The notes below the pieces were generated by a model, which searched no databases, was not told where the DNA came from, and saw only the letters and a list, made by a program, of their open reading frames with translations. Positions 17,372 to 25,941 of a stretch of DNA of 64,000 bases are shown here, piece by piece. Numbering within the stretch: position 1 is the first letter of the stretch; the number at the start of each line of letters is the position of its first letter. Source of the DNA: Natrinema ejinorense (GTDB lineage: Archaea; Halobacteriota; Halobacteria; Halobacteriales; Natrialbaceae); NCBI RefSeq assembly GCF_002494345.1, contig NZ_NXNI01000001.1:2046001-2110000 (forward strand). The letters are read 5' to 3'. Made by a program: the position numbers and the translations under genes.

Positions 17372-18172
17372 ATGGCCCCGGACCTCTCGGAAAAACTTCT
17401 CGGAATGGATGTCGACGACGACCGACCCGGCGATTCGGGCGGCGAAGACGGTGAGGAGGAACAACTCGCCCAATTCGTCTTCGTCGCTGTGGGCGAACAT
17501 CGGCTGGCGCTCCCGGTCGATGCCGTCAGGACGATCACCGAACCGCCGGCAGAACTCACGCGGGTACCGCGTTCGTCCCCCGCTATCGAAGGGCTCATGG
17601 ACCTTCGTGGGGAGGTTACCGCGGTCATCGATCCACGCGTACACTTCCCCACGACCGACCCCGGTTCGGGGCGCGAGCGACTGCTCGTACTCGACCGGCC
17701 GAGCGACGAACAATCGGTTGCGATCCGGGTGGACGACGTCATCGGCGTCGAGACTGTCCCCGAAAGTGATATTTTCGACGACGAGACGATCGACACCAGC
17801 GAACTCTCCGGCGACGTCCTCGAACACCCCCTGATCGTCGCACTCGTGACGAAGGAACGGGAGTCACGCGTCGGCGCCGGAACCGGAGTGAGCGACGGCT
17901 CGATCGACGGCGGTGCCAGTCCGACGGCCGGTCCCGAGACCGGTCGAGCCGGAGGAGCCGGCTCCGCGACGCTGTCGCCCTCTCGAGGGACGAGCGGTGG
18001 ACTCGGCGAGTCGATCGGTGAAACGTTCGAGATCGAACCCACCGAGGAGACGACTGCCGAACCGGACGAGGACGAAGCCGAGTCGACGCGGGAGATCGTC
18101 CTCGAGGCAACAGCGCTGGTAGATGTCGACCGGCTGCTGTTGGCGTCCGGTCAATCCGAAGAAACGGCGTAA
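17372..18172 (+). CDS. cheW: CheW chemotaxis coupling protein with internal low-complexity insertion
   Basis: 266 residues, against about 140-170 for most CheW proteins. After an acidic 30-residue lead, the CheW domain runs from LAQFVFVAVGEHRLALPVDAV through PRSSPAIEGLMDLRGEVTAV, the conserved IEGLxNLRG-type receptor/CheA contact, to HPLIVALVTKE. About 90 residues of Gly/Ser/Glu-rich sequence then intervene before EIVLEATALVDVDRLLLASG, which looks like the closing strand and helix of the same domain. So the domain seems split by a disordered loop. The gene opens the che operon; 126 bp with a second promoter-like stretch separates it from cheY. Confidence 0.85.
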   Translation: MAPDLSEKLLGMDVDDDRPGDSGGEDGEEEQLAQFVFVAVGEHRLALPVDAVRTITEPPAELTRVPRSSPAIEGLMDLRGEVTAVIDPRVHFPTTDPGSGRERLLVLDRPSDEQSVAIRVDDVIGVETVPESDIFDDETIDTSELSGDVLEHPLIVALVTKERESRVGAGTGVSDGSIDGGASPTAGPETGRAGGAGSATLSPSRGTSGGLGESIGETFEIEPTEETTAEPDEDEAESTREIVLEATALVDVDRLLLASGQSEETA

Positions 18173-18249
18173 TCGGCCGAGTTACGATAGCGGATCTGAA
18201 GGGGCTCTCCGGGGCGGATTCGACGTTTATCACGACTGATAATCGAGAG

Positions 18250-18261
18250 AAAGCATTTATG
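18250..18261 (+). promoter_or_regulatory. Possible internal promoter before cheY
   Basis: AGCATTTATGG, about 40 nt upstream of the cheY ATG in the 126-bp cheW-cheY gap, the only gap of that size in the che series. It may let cheY-cheR be expressed apart from cheW. Confidence 0.4.
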
Positions 18262-18298
18262 GTAGTTGTATGGCTACCAGAATTTGGTGTACTACTGA

Positions 18299-18661
18299 AT
18301 GTCGACAGGGGTGCTCATCGTGGACGACTCTCATTTTATGCGGAACTTGCTACGCCAGATCTTAGAGCAGGACTACCGCATTCTGGGAGAGGCGTCCAAC
18401 GGCGCTGAAGCCGTCAAACTGTACAAAGAACACGATCCCGACATCGTCATGATGGACATCGTGATGCCCAAATGCAACGGCATCAAGGCGACCGCAGCGA
18501 TCAAGAAGATCGATCCGGACGCCCGCGTCATCATGTGTACGAGCGTCGGACAGCGTGAGAAAATGAAACTCGCCGTGAAGGCTGGCGCCGACGGCTACGT
18601 CACGAAACCGTTCGAAGAGCCCAGCGTCAGAAAAGCCCTTTCAGACGTCGTCGCTGCATGA
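18299..18661 (+). CDS. cheY: Chemotaxis response regulator CheY
   Basis: 120 residues, a single receiver domain. The acidic pocket (LIVDDSHFMR, Asp9-Asp10), the phosphoacceptor Asp53 in MMDIVMPKCNG, the conserved Thr/Ser in IMCTSVGQ, and the Lys in GYVTKPFEEP are all present. Phosphorylated by CheA, archaeal CheY acts on the archaellum motor through the adaptor CheF, which is not encoded in this window. The stop overlaps the cheB ATG as ATGA. Confidence 0.94.
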   Translation: MSTGVLIVDDSHFMRNLLRQILEQDYRILGEASNGAEAVKLYKEHDPDIVMMDIVMPKCNGIKATAAIKKIDPDARVIMCTSVGQREKMKLAVKAGADGYVTKPFEEPSVRKALSDVVAA

Positions 18662-19863
18662 CGCGAGTACTCGTTGTCGACGACTCGAAGTTTATGCGGA
18701 CAGTCATCGGCAACGCGCTCGAGGCGGCCGACTACGACGTCGAAACGGCTGCGAACGGATCCGACGCCGTCGACGCCGTCGCTACGTTCGATCCGGATGT
18801 CGTGACGATGGACGTGGAAATGCCGGAACTGGACGGGATCGATGCCGTCGAGCGGATCATGGCGACGAATCCGACCGTCATTCTCATGCTCAGCGTACAC
18901 ACGGAACAGGGAGCGGAGGCCACGCTCGACGCCTTAGAGCGTGGGGCAGTCGACTTCCTTCACAAGCCCGACGGCTCCGACTCGCGAAACATCGCACACC
19001 TCTCCGACGAGGTCGTCGAGAAGGTCGACGAACTCGCCGAGGCCAACGTGTCGTCGGTGGCGCTCGCTCGAGCCTCCGCGGCAGCATACGCAACTCGGTC
19101 CGAGCGCGCCGGCGGTGCCGGGCGGGGACCCACGACAGGGAACGCCGTCGCCGGCGGTTCGGACACGCAGATAAACCTCGAGACCGGGCCGGGCAGTACG
19201 CCCGGAATCGGAACCGGGTCCACCGCTACCGAGGACCCGACGCCGGTCACCGTCGACGGCGAGCCCGCGGACGCACCGACGATCGCCCTCGGCGCGTCGA
19301 CTGGCGGTCCGAAGATCGTCGAACGGCTCTTCGAGCGACTCCCGGCCGAACTCGGGGCGAAACTGCTGGTCGTCCAGCATATGCCGCCGGGGTTTACCGA
19401 GCGGTTCGCCGACCGGCTCGACTCACGCAGCGCGTACGACGTGCGTGAGGCCACGGACCGGGATCGGCTCCAACCCGGCGAGGCCGCCGTCGCGCCGGGG
19501 AACGTCCACCTCGAGGTGGCAGCCGAAATCGGCGACTCGCTCCGGCTGCGACTCACGGACGGCGATCGGGTCCACGGCGTCCGACCGGCGATCGACGTGA
19601 CGATGGAAAGTGCCGCCAAACGGGTCTCGAACGGGCTCTGTGGCGTCGTCCTGACCGGTATGGGCCGCGACGGTGCGGCCGGGATCGAGGCGATCAAAGG
19701 CGTGGGAGGACACACGATCGCCCAGGACGAGGCGACGAGCCCGGTCTTTGGCATCCCCTGTCAGGCAATCGAAACGGGTTGTGTCGACACGATCGCGCCC
19801 GCCGAGGGCATCATCGACGCAATCGTCGACGCGTTTACCACGGACGGTGAGAACGATGAGTGA
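18658..19863 (+). CDS. cheB: Chemotaxis methylesterase CheB
   Basis: 401 residues: an N-terminal receiver domain with acceptor Asp52 (TMDVEMPELDG) and a C-terminal methylesterase with catalytic Ser214 (LGASTGGP), His241 (VVQHMPPGF) and Asp338 (GMGRDGA). It removes methyl groups from transducer glutamates and so resets receptor sensitivity. The linker between the domains is about 75 residues and rich in Ala, Gly and Thr. It overlaps cheY by 4 bp and cheA by 8 bp. Confidence 0.95.
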   Translation: MTRVLVVDDSKFMRTVIGNALEAADYDVETAANGSDAVDAVATFDPDVVTMDVEMPELDGIDAVERIMATNPTVILMLSVHTEQGAEATLDALERGAVDFLHKPDGSDSRNIAHLSDEVVEKVDELAEANVSSVALARASAAAYATRSERAGGAGRGPTTGNAVAGGSDTQINLETGPGSTPGIGTGSTATEDPTPVTVDGEPADAPTIALGASTGGPKIVERLFERLPAELGAKLLVVQHMPPGFTERFADRLDSRSAYDVREATDRDRLQPGEAAVAPGNVHLEVAAEIGDSLRLRLTDGDRVHGVRPAIDVTMESAAKRVSNGLCGVVLTGMGRDGAAGIEAIKGVGGHTIAQDEATSPVFGIPCQAIETGCVDTIAPAEGIIDAIVDAFTTDGENDE

Positions 19864-22800
19864 TTATCTGACAGACTTCGTTCAGGAGAGCGAAGAACGG
19901 ATTACCGAACTGAACAACGCCTTGCTCACGCTGGAGGAAGACCCCGACGACGAGGAGGCGATGGACCAGATCTTCCGGATCGCACACACCCTCAAGGGGA
20001 ACGCTGGGGCGATGGGGCTGGAGCCGGCCAGCGATCTCGCCCACGCGATCGAGGACCTGCTCGATGCCGTCCGCGGTGACGACCTCGAGGTGACGCCGGC
20101 GCTGATGGACGACATCTTCGATGGCGTCGACGAACTCGAGACGATGGTCGCGGAAGTCGGCGCGGCCGGCGAGATCGAGACCGATCCGTCGGCGACGATC
20201 GGCTCGCTTCGGGAACATCTGTCGGAGTCGGCCGAACCGGCGACGGGAATCACGACGCCGACGGCGGACGAGATCGACGACATCTGTTCTCGATTCGAGC
20301 CGCCCACCGACGACAGTCACAACGCCTATCTTGCCCGCCTCGCGATCGCAAAAGAGGAGGGCGTCAACAACGGGGAGCTGGTCGTCGAGGCCCTGATCGA
20401 CGCGTTCGATCTGATCGGTACCGACCCGCCCCGCGAGACGATCGAGGCCGGGGAGTACGGCGACAGCTTCGATGCCGTCTTCGCCACTGCGGTCGGCGAA
20501 ACGGCGATCGCCTCCGGCCTCGAGCCGGTCGAGGAGGTCGACGACTTCGAGATCGTCGCCGTCACCGATCGATTCGACGCCGTCGACGAGCGGGCCGGGG
20601 CCGGCGAGACGGACGCGGCCGCCGAACCCGGTGACGGGATCACCGCCGACGAGGCACAGGATCTCGAGGTCGACGACCTGCTCGACGAGTTCACCGAGTT
20701 CGACGACCTAGACGAGATGGTCGAGGACGTCGAGGACGAAGAGCTCGACGCGTTCGAAGACATGGGCGAGGCCGGCTCGTTCGACGACCTGCTCGACGAC
20801 GAGGACGTCACCGAACTCGAGGGCGGGGCGGGCGACCCACCGACCGAGCCAGACGTAGGCGACGAGGGGGGATCCGGCCCGGCAGGCGATTCCCAACCGG
20901 CAGCTGACGACGACGCGGCGGGGACCGCCCAATCGGCCGAGGAGGACGTCGAGGATGCCGGTGCCGTCTTCAACGAACTCAAAGACGAAGTCGAGATGGT
21001 CGGGTTCGACGAACTCCAGGACGAACTCGAGGAACTCGAGTTCGACGAGTTCGACGAGGAAGAGGAAGTCGACATGGACGAACTGCTCGGCGAGGACGCC
21101 GACGACGACTCCTTCCTCGACGCGGCGGAGCCATCGGAGGACGCGGTCGACGACGTGCTGGTCGATTCGGGGCCGACCGACGACGCCGCAGCCGTCGAGG
21201 AGGTCGGTGCCGACCCGACGACCGCCGATGCCGATGCCGACGCCGACGAAGCGTTGGAGCCGGCCGAAGACGACCTCGAGACCGCCACCGACGATATCGG
21301 CCCCGACCAGGGAGTGGCGACCGCCGAAGACGCCGCGGACGCCCCGAGCGCCGATTTCGAAGGTGCCGACGATACCGGATTCGACGACGATACGGCGACA
21401 GCCCAGGACCCAGGGGACGCCCCACCGGATGGCGAACCCGAATCGGCCGCCGCCGAAGCTGGTGTGGAGCCCGAAACGGCTCCGGTCGATTCGGAACCCG
21501 AAACAGCCAGTGAGAGCGAAGTCGGTGGAGCCGACGGTGAAACGGCCGCGGGTGACGCCGGGACGGGAGACGAAGCCGTTGCCGACGACAGCGTGGCTGA
21601 GGAACCGAGTCCCGGCGACGGAGTGGCTGACGAAGCCGGCAGCGACGCTGAAGTGGTAGACGAGCCCGTCGTCGATGACGAGGTGGGTGAGGAAGCCGTC
21701 TCGGACGACGAGACGGGTGAATCAGCCGTCACTGACGATGCAACCGTGGCCGACACCGGTAGGACGGACGGCGTCGATCCGCTCGATGACGACGGGGAAT
21801 CGGATGCCTTCGGTTCGGGAGACGATAGCAGCGACGACGCCGTGACAACCCCTGTCGACGCCGATTCAGTCGATACCGAGTCGGTCGATGACGCGACCGA
21901 GTCCGTCGACCCTGACGACGACGGTGCGAGCGACTCGTTCGGAGCGGACGCCGACGATGCGTTCGAACCGACAGCAGGGTTCGACGATACCGGCGACGTC
22001 GATTCGTCGTCCGAGACGGACGCGTTCGACGACACCGACGGCTTCGACGTGGATGCCGACGATCCGTTCGACGACGTCGACGACGATCCGGTCGGGGCCG
22101 ACCTGGACGCCGACGACGACTTCGACGACGGCTTCGACGACGAGATGTTCGGGGGAACGGACGAGTTCGATACCGCCGATGCCGGCTTCGACTCGCCGAC
22201 TTCGACCCCCGAGACGAATGACGACTCGAATCAGGCCTCAGAAGCGTCCTTCGGCAGCGATACGGCCGACTCGGGCGACGAAGACGAGTCCGGTGACGTA
22301 CGGATCGTCGACGAGCCGGAGATGGAGATTCCGGACCTCTCCATCCCCGAAACGAGCGATCAGCCCGACGCAGACGCTGAAAGAGACGAGAGTCAGTCGG
22401 TCCGTGTCGACATCGAACAGGTCGACTCGCTGTTGACCCTCGTCGAGGGACTGGTGACCAGTCGTGTCAGGCTCCGGCACGCGGCGGACTCCGACGACGG
22501 TGGGACGGCACTCGAGAAGGAACTCGACGCGCTGTCGGACCTGACGACGGATCTTCAGGAGACCGTGATGGACATCCGACTGGTGCCGCTCCAGACGGTA
22601 ACGAACCGCTTACCGCGGGTCGTCCGTGATATCGCCCGCGATCAGAACAAGGAGGTCGACTTCGAGATACACGGCGAGGACGTCGAGATCGACCGCAGTA
22701 TCCTCGACCGAATCGGCGATCCGCTGATTCACCTCGTCCGCAACGCCGTCGATCACGGGATCGAATCGCCCGCAGAGCGCGAGGAGGCCGGCAAGCCCCG

Positions 22801-23524
22801 CGAGGGAGCCGTCGAGGTCCACGCCGACCGCGCGCGCGACCGCGTGACGATCACCGTCGAGGACGACGGCGGCGGACTCGACCCCGATCGACTGCGCGAC
22901 GAGGCCGTCGAGGCCGGGATTCTCGACGCGGACGCAGCGGACGCGATGCCCGACGAGGACGCGTACGATCTGATCTTCCACTCCGGGCTCTCGACGGCCG
23001 ATGAGGTGACGGACGTCAGCGGCCGGGGGGTCGGGATGGACGTCGTCAAACGGACGATCGAGGATCTCGACGGAACGGTTTCGATCGACAGCGACGAGGG
23101 CGACGGAACGACCGTCACGATGACGCTCCCGGTAACGGTCGCGATCGACGAGATCCTGTTCGTCGAGAGCGGCGGTGAGGAGTTCGGCGTTCCAACCAAG
23201 GCCGTCCAGGACATCGAGTCCGCCGGATCGATCGAGACGGCCGAGGGAGAATCCGTGCTCCCCGGTGAGGGGGGCGACTTCCCCGTCATCTCGCTTGCCG
23301 ACGTCCTCGAGACGCCGGCCCCAGGCGCGAACGGTGACGGGATGGTCGTTCGCATCCGCGACGAAGTCCGGGAAGTGGCCCTGCACTGTGATCACGTTCA
23401 CGGCCAGCAGGAGGTCGTCGTCAAGCCTTTCGAGGGCATTATGAGCGGCATTCCCGGGATCAGCGGTGCGACGGTGCGGGGGAGGGGGGAAGTGGTCAAC
23501 ATCCTGGATGTGACGACACTATGA
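19856..23524 (+). CDS. cheA: Chemotaxis histidine kinase CheA with giant acidic linker
   Basis: 1222 residues, far longer than the usual 600-700. P1 histidine phosphotransfer domain with His44 (RIAHTLKGNAGAMGLEPA) at residues 1-120; a P2-like alpha/beta domain at about 143-243; an acidic low-complexity linker at 247-815; P3 dimerisation helices at about 848-910; P4 ATPase with HLVRNAVDHGIESP, VEDDGGGLDPDRLR and GRGVGMDVVK; and a P5 CheW-like domain at about 1090-1222. It autophosphorylates at His44 and passes phosphate to CheY and CheB. The start is the ATG overlapping the cheB end; the frame is open further upstream but inside cheB. The linker spans bases 20594-22300. Confidence 0.95.
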   Translation: MSDYLTDFVQESEERITELNNALLTLEEDPDDEEAMDQIFRIAHTLKGNAGAMGLEPASDLAHAIEDLLDAVRGDDLEVTPALMDDIFDGVDELETMVAEVGAAGEIETDPSATIGSLREHLSESAEPATGITTPTADEIDDICSRFEPPTDDSHNAYLARLAIAKEEGVNNGELVVEALIDAFDLIGTDPPRETIEAGEYGDSFDAVFATAVGETAIASGLEPVEEVDDFEIVAVTDRFDAVDERAGAGETDAAAEPGDGITADEAQDLEVDDLLDEFTEFDDLDEMVEDVEDEELDAFEDMGEAGSFDDLLDDEDVTELEGGAGDPPTEPDVGDEGGSGPAGDSQPAADDDAAGTAQSAEEDVEDAGAVFNELKDEVEMVGFDELQDELEELEFDEFDEEEEVDMDELLGEDADDDSFLDAAEPSEDAVDDVLVDSGPTDDAAAVEEVGADPTTADADADADEALEPAEDDLETATDDIGPDQGVATAEDAADAPSADFEGADDTGFDDDTATAQDPGDAPPDGEPESAAAEAGVEPETAPVDSEPETASESEVGGADGETAAGDAGTGDEAVADDSVAEEPSPGDGVADEAGSDAEVVDEPVVDDEVGEEAVSDDETGESAVTDDATVADTGRTDGVDPLDDDGESDAFGSGDDSSDDAVTTPVDADSVDTESVDDATESVDPDDDGASDSFGADADDAFEPTAGFDDTGDVDSSSETDAFDDTDGFDVDADDPFDDVDDDPVGADLDADDDFDDGFDDEMFGGTDEFDTADAGFDSPTSTPETNDDSNQASEASFGSDTADSGDEDESGDVRIVDEPEMEIPDLSIPETSDQPDADAERDESQSVRVDIEQVDSLLTLVEGLVTSRVRLRHAADSDDGGTALEKELDALSDLTTDLQETVMDIRLVPLQTVTNRLPRVVRDIARDQNKEVDFEIHGEDVEIDRSILDRIGDPLIHLVRNAVDHGIESPAEREEAGKPREGAVEVHADRARDRVTITVEDDGGGLDPDRLRDEAVEAGILDADAADAMPDEDAYDLIFHSGLSTADEVTDVSGRGVGMDVVKRTIEDLDGTVSIDSDEGDGTTVTMTLPVTVAIDEILFVESGGEEFGVPTKAVQDIESAGSIETAEGESVLPGEGGDFPVISLADVLETPAPGANGDGMVVRIRDEVREVALHCDHVHGQQEVVVKPFEGIMSGIPGISGATVRGRGEVVNILDVTTL

Positions 23525-23558
23525 ACGAACGCGAACACCAAACCCTACGGAGTAATCC

Positions 23559-24164
23559 ATGACGATGATGGTCGACATTCGAAAGCTGAGTTTCATAAAC
23601 GAGATGGCGAAGGTCGGGACGAACGGCGTCGCCGATAACATGAGCAAACTGACCGGCGAGGACGCCCAGATGGAGGTGACGAAAACTAACTTCATCGACG
23701 TCGACGACATCGAGTCCCAGCTCGACGGCGGCAAGCGAGTCGGCGTCCGCGTCCGGCTGCTCGACCCACCCCACGGGCACATTCTGATCCTCTTCCCCGA
23801 GGCAAGCGCAAAGAAGATCACGGCGATCATGCTTCGCGAGGTCGTCGACGACATGGGCGACGTCTCCGGCAAGATGGCTCGCAGCGCCGTCGAGGAGATG
23901 GGCAACATGATGGCCAGTGGCTTTATCGACGGCTGGGCCGACGTGCTCGGCCGCGCAATCGATATCGCCGCGCCACAGCTCGTCTACGCGCCGACGGGCG
24001 ACATCGTCACCCGGACGGCGAGTCTCGGCGGCGACGATCTCGCCTTGTTCTTCGATTCCGACCTGGCGGTTCCCAGCTATCAGATCGAAGCAGAGATCTA
24101 CGCTTTCCCCGACTTAGAAGAGTTCGTCGAAATGGTCAACGGCATCGAAGTCCAACCCGCATGA
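23559..24164 (+). CDS. cheC: Chemotaxis protein CheC
   Basis: 201 residues of the CheC/CheX/FliY family. One CheC phosphatase signature is clear in SAVEEMGNMMASGFIDGWAD (Glu and Asn of the ExxN pair); an N-terminal half of about 85 residues precedes it. CheC relatives dephosphorylate CheY-P and bind CheD. The first codons are ATG ACG ATG ATG, so the exact start is uncertain by three codons. It follows cheA by 34 bp, and its stop overlaps the next gene as ATGA. Confidence 0.92.
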   Translation: MTMMVDIRKLSFINEMAKVGTNGVADNMSKLTGEDAQMEVTKTNFIDVDDIESQLDGGKRVGVRVRLLDPPHGHILILFPEASAKKITAIMLREVVDDMGDVSGKMARSAVEEMGNMMASGFIDGWADVLGRAIDIAAPQLVYAPTGDIVTRTASLGGDDLALFFDSDLAVPSYQIEAEIYAFPDLEEFVEMVNGIEVQPA

Positions 24165-25429
24165 AACTCGACGTCAATGCACTCGGCACGTTCTACCGGA
24201 TGGCTCGAGAAGGAGCGGGACTGGCCGCGGGCCGACTCACCCATATGCTGGGCGTCGAGACACAGGTCGGCGTGACGAAACTCAACTTCATGCGAGGCCA
24301 GGAGATCCGGCGTGATTTCGAGGATTCGACCGAAAAGGTCGGCGTTCGGGTCAAGCTGACCGGTGGGATCGAGGGATACTCGGTCGTCGTCTTCGAGCGC
24401 GAAAACGCGATTCGGATCGTCGAAACCCTGCTCGCCGAGGCCGGGCCCGATGCTGATGTCGACGCCGACGTCGGCGACGTAGACGGGTTCGACGAGATGA
24501 CCGAAAGCGCCGCGACGGAGGTCGGCCACATCATGAACAGTGGCTTTATCGACGGCTGGGCCGACGTCTTGGAGACCGTCATCGACGTCTCCACCCCGGA
24601 GTTCGTCGAAGGCAAATCCTCCGAACCGTTCTTCGGCGATATCGACGAGGCGCCGGCCGACGACGACCTCGCATTGCTCTTCCAGAGCCAGATCGAGACC
24701 GTCGGCACCGAGGTCGGGTTCAGCCACTACCTCTTCCCGAAACGCGAGTCGATGTCGAAACTCCTCGAGCGGCTGCGGACGAGCGACGGCATCGAGTACG
24801 ACAAGCTCGATGGCTTCGATCGGATGGCAGAGCGCGGTGCCGAAGAGGTCGCCAAGACCGCGACTACCCTGACCGGGATCGATACGAGCGTCGAGATCCG
24901 TCGGCTCAACTTCGTCTCGCTCGAGGCGATCCCCGAACAGGTCGCCGAAGAGAAACTGGTCGGAGTCGCATTCGAGTTCGACGGCATGCCCAGTGGGTAT
25001 CTGCTGTTCCTGTTCGACGAGGAGTCGGCTCACGAGATCGTCGACGCGATGGTTCCCATGGAGGTCGATGAAGACGGGTTCGGCGAGATGGGAACGAGCG
25101 CGATCAAGGAACTGGGCAACATCATGGCCAGCGGATTCCTCGATGGGTGGGCGAACGTACTCGATACGACGATCGACCACTCCACGCCGGAGTTCATCCA
25201 CGATATCGGCGCTGCGGCCGTCGATCCGGTTATTATTCAACTCGGCGAGAATCAGGACTTCGCGTTCGTCTTCGACACGGTCGTCATGGCCGACGGCCGC
25301 GAGTTCGACTGTGAAGTGTACGCGATCCCCGACGAGTCGGACCTCGAGCGGGCGCTGAACAGCCTCGACGTCGACCGGATCGAAGACGCCAAGACGACGG
25401 CGGAGTTTCAGGAAGTCGATAACACATGA
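24161..25429 (+). CDS. Double-length CheC-family protein
   Basis: 422 residues made of two CheC-like units. The first (about 1-205) has SAATEVGHIMNSGFIDGWAD and DVSTPEFVEG; the second (about 210-422) has SAIKELGNIMASGFLDGWAN and DHSTPEFIHD. In the first unit the ExxN pair reads ExxH (EVGH), so its phosphatase site looks degraded, while ELGN in the second is intact. Tandem CheC proteins are known in haloarchaea. It overlaps its neighbours by 4 bp on both sides and probably works with CheD in adaptation. Confidence 0.9.
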   Translation: MKLDVNALGTFYRMAREGAGLAAGRLTHMLGVETQVGVTKLNFMRGQEIRRDFEDSTEKVGVRVKLTGGIEGYSVVVFERENAIRIVETLLAEAGPDADVDADVGDVDGFDEMTESAATEVGHIMNSGFIDGWADVLETVIDVSTPEFVEGKSSEPFFGDIDEAPADDDLALLFQSQIETVGTEVGFSHYLFPKRESMSKLLERLRTSDGIEYDKLDGFDRMAERGAEEVAKTATTLTGIDTSVEIRRLNFVSLEAIPEQVAEEKLVGVAFEFDGMPSGYLLFLFDEESAHEIVDAMVPMEVDEDGFGEMGTSAIKELGNIMASGFLDGWANVLDTTIDHSTPEFIHDIGAAAVDPVIIQLGENQDFAFVFDTVVMADGREFDCEVYAIPDESDLERALNSLDVDRIEDAKTTAEFQEVDNT

Positions 25430-25941
25430 AAACCTACGGCACCGAACCGGGGGCACCGACGCCGGTCCAGGTCGGGATCTCCGAACTGGTCGTCAGCGAC
25501 GGTGACGACACGCTCAAGTCCTACGGGCTCGGCTCGTGTCTTGCCATCGCACTCTACGATCCGAACGCCGAAATCGGCGGATTGGCACACGTAATGTTGC
25601 CCGACGGCGACGCCGCGGATAACAGCGACCGCAAACCCGGCAAGTACGCCGACACGGCGATCAGGGCGTTGCTACGCCGAATGGTCGAACAAGGGGCCAA
25701 CTACACTGCCGTCGAGGCGAAGATCGCCGGCGGCAGCGACATGTTCGAATTCGAGAGCTTCGGTGACGGTGTCGGAAAGCGAAACATCGCCGCCGCAAAG
25801 ACGGAACTCGAGAAACTCGGGGTGCCACTCGAGGCCGAGGACGTCGGCGGTGAGTACGGCCGGACCGTGGAGTTCACGCCCGGAACGGGGACGCTCGTCG
25901 TGAAGACCTCCGACGGCAACAACGGAGTGACGAAGTTGTGA
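25426..25941 (+). CDS. cheD: Chemoreceptor glutamine deamidase CheD
   Basis: 171 residues. The catalytic Cys is in SYGLGSCLAIALYDPN and the His in LAHVMLPDGD, with a Thr/Ser-containing GGSDMF segment after them. CheD deamidates receptor glutamines and is held by CheC. Its stop overlaps the cheR start as GTGA. Confidence 0.94.
   Translation: MKTYGTEPGAPTPVQVGISELVVSDGDDTLKSYGLGSCLAIALYDPNAEIGGLAHVMLPDGDAADNSDRKPGKYADTAIRALLRRMVEQGANYTAVEAKIAGGSDMFEFESFGDGVGKRNIAAAKTELEKLGVPLEAEDVGGEYGRTVEFTPGTGTLVVKTSDGNNGVTKL

Noticed and set aside
20326-22035. 569-codon Ser-rich minus-strand frame opposite cheA
   Set aside because: It mirrors the Asp/Glu/Ala codons of the CheA linker (GAC/GAG read as Ser/Val), so it is a composition artefact.
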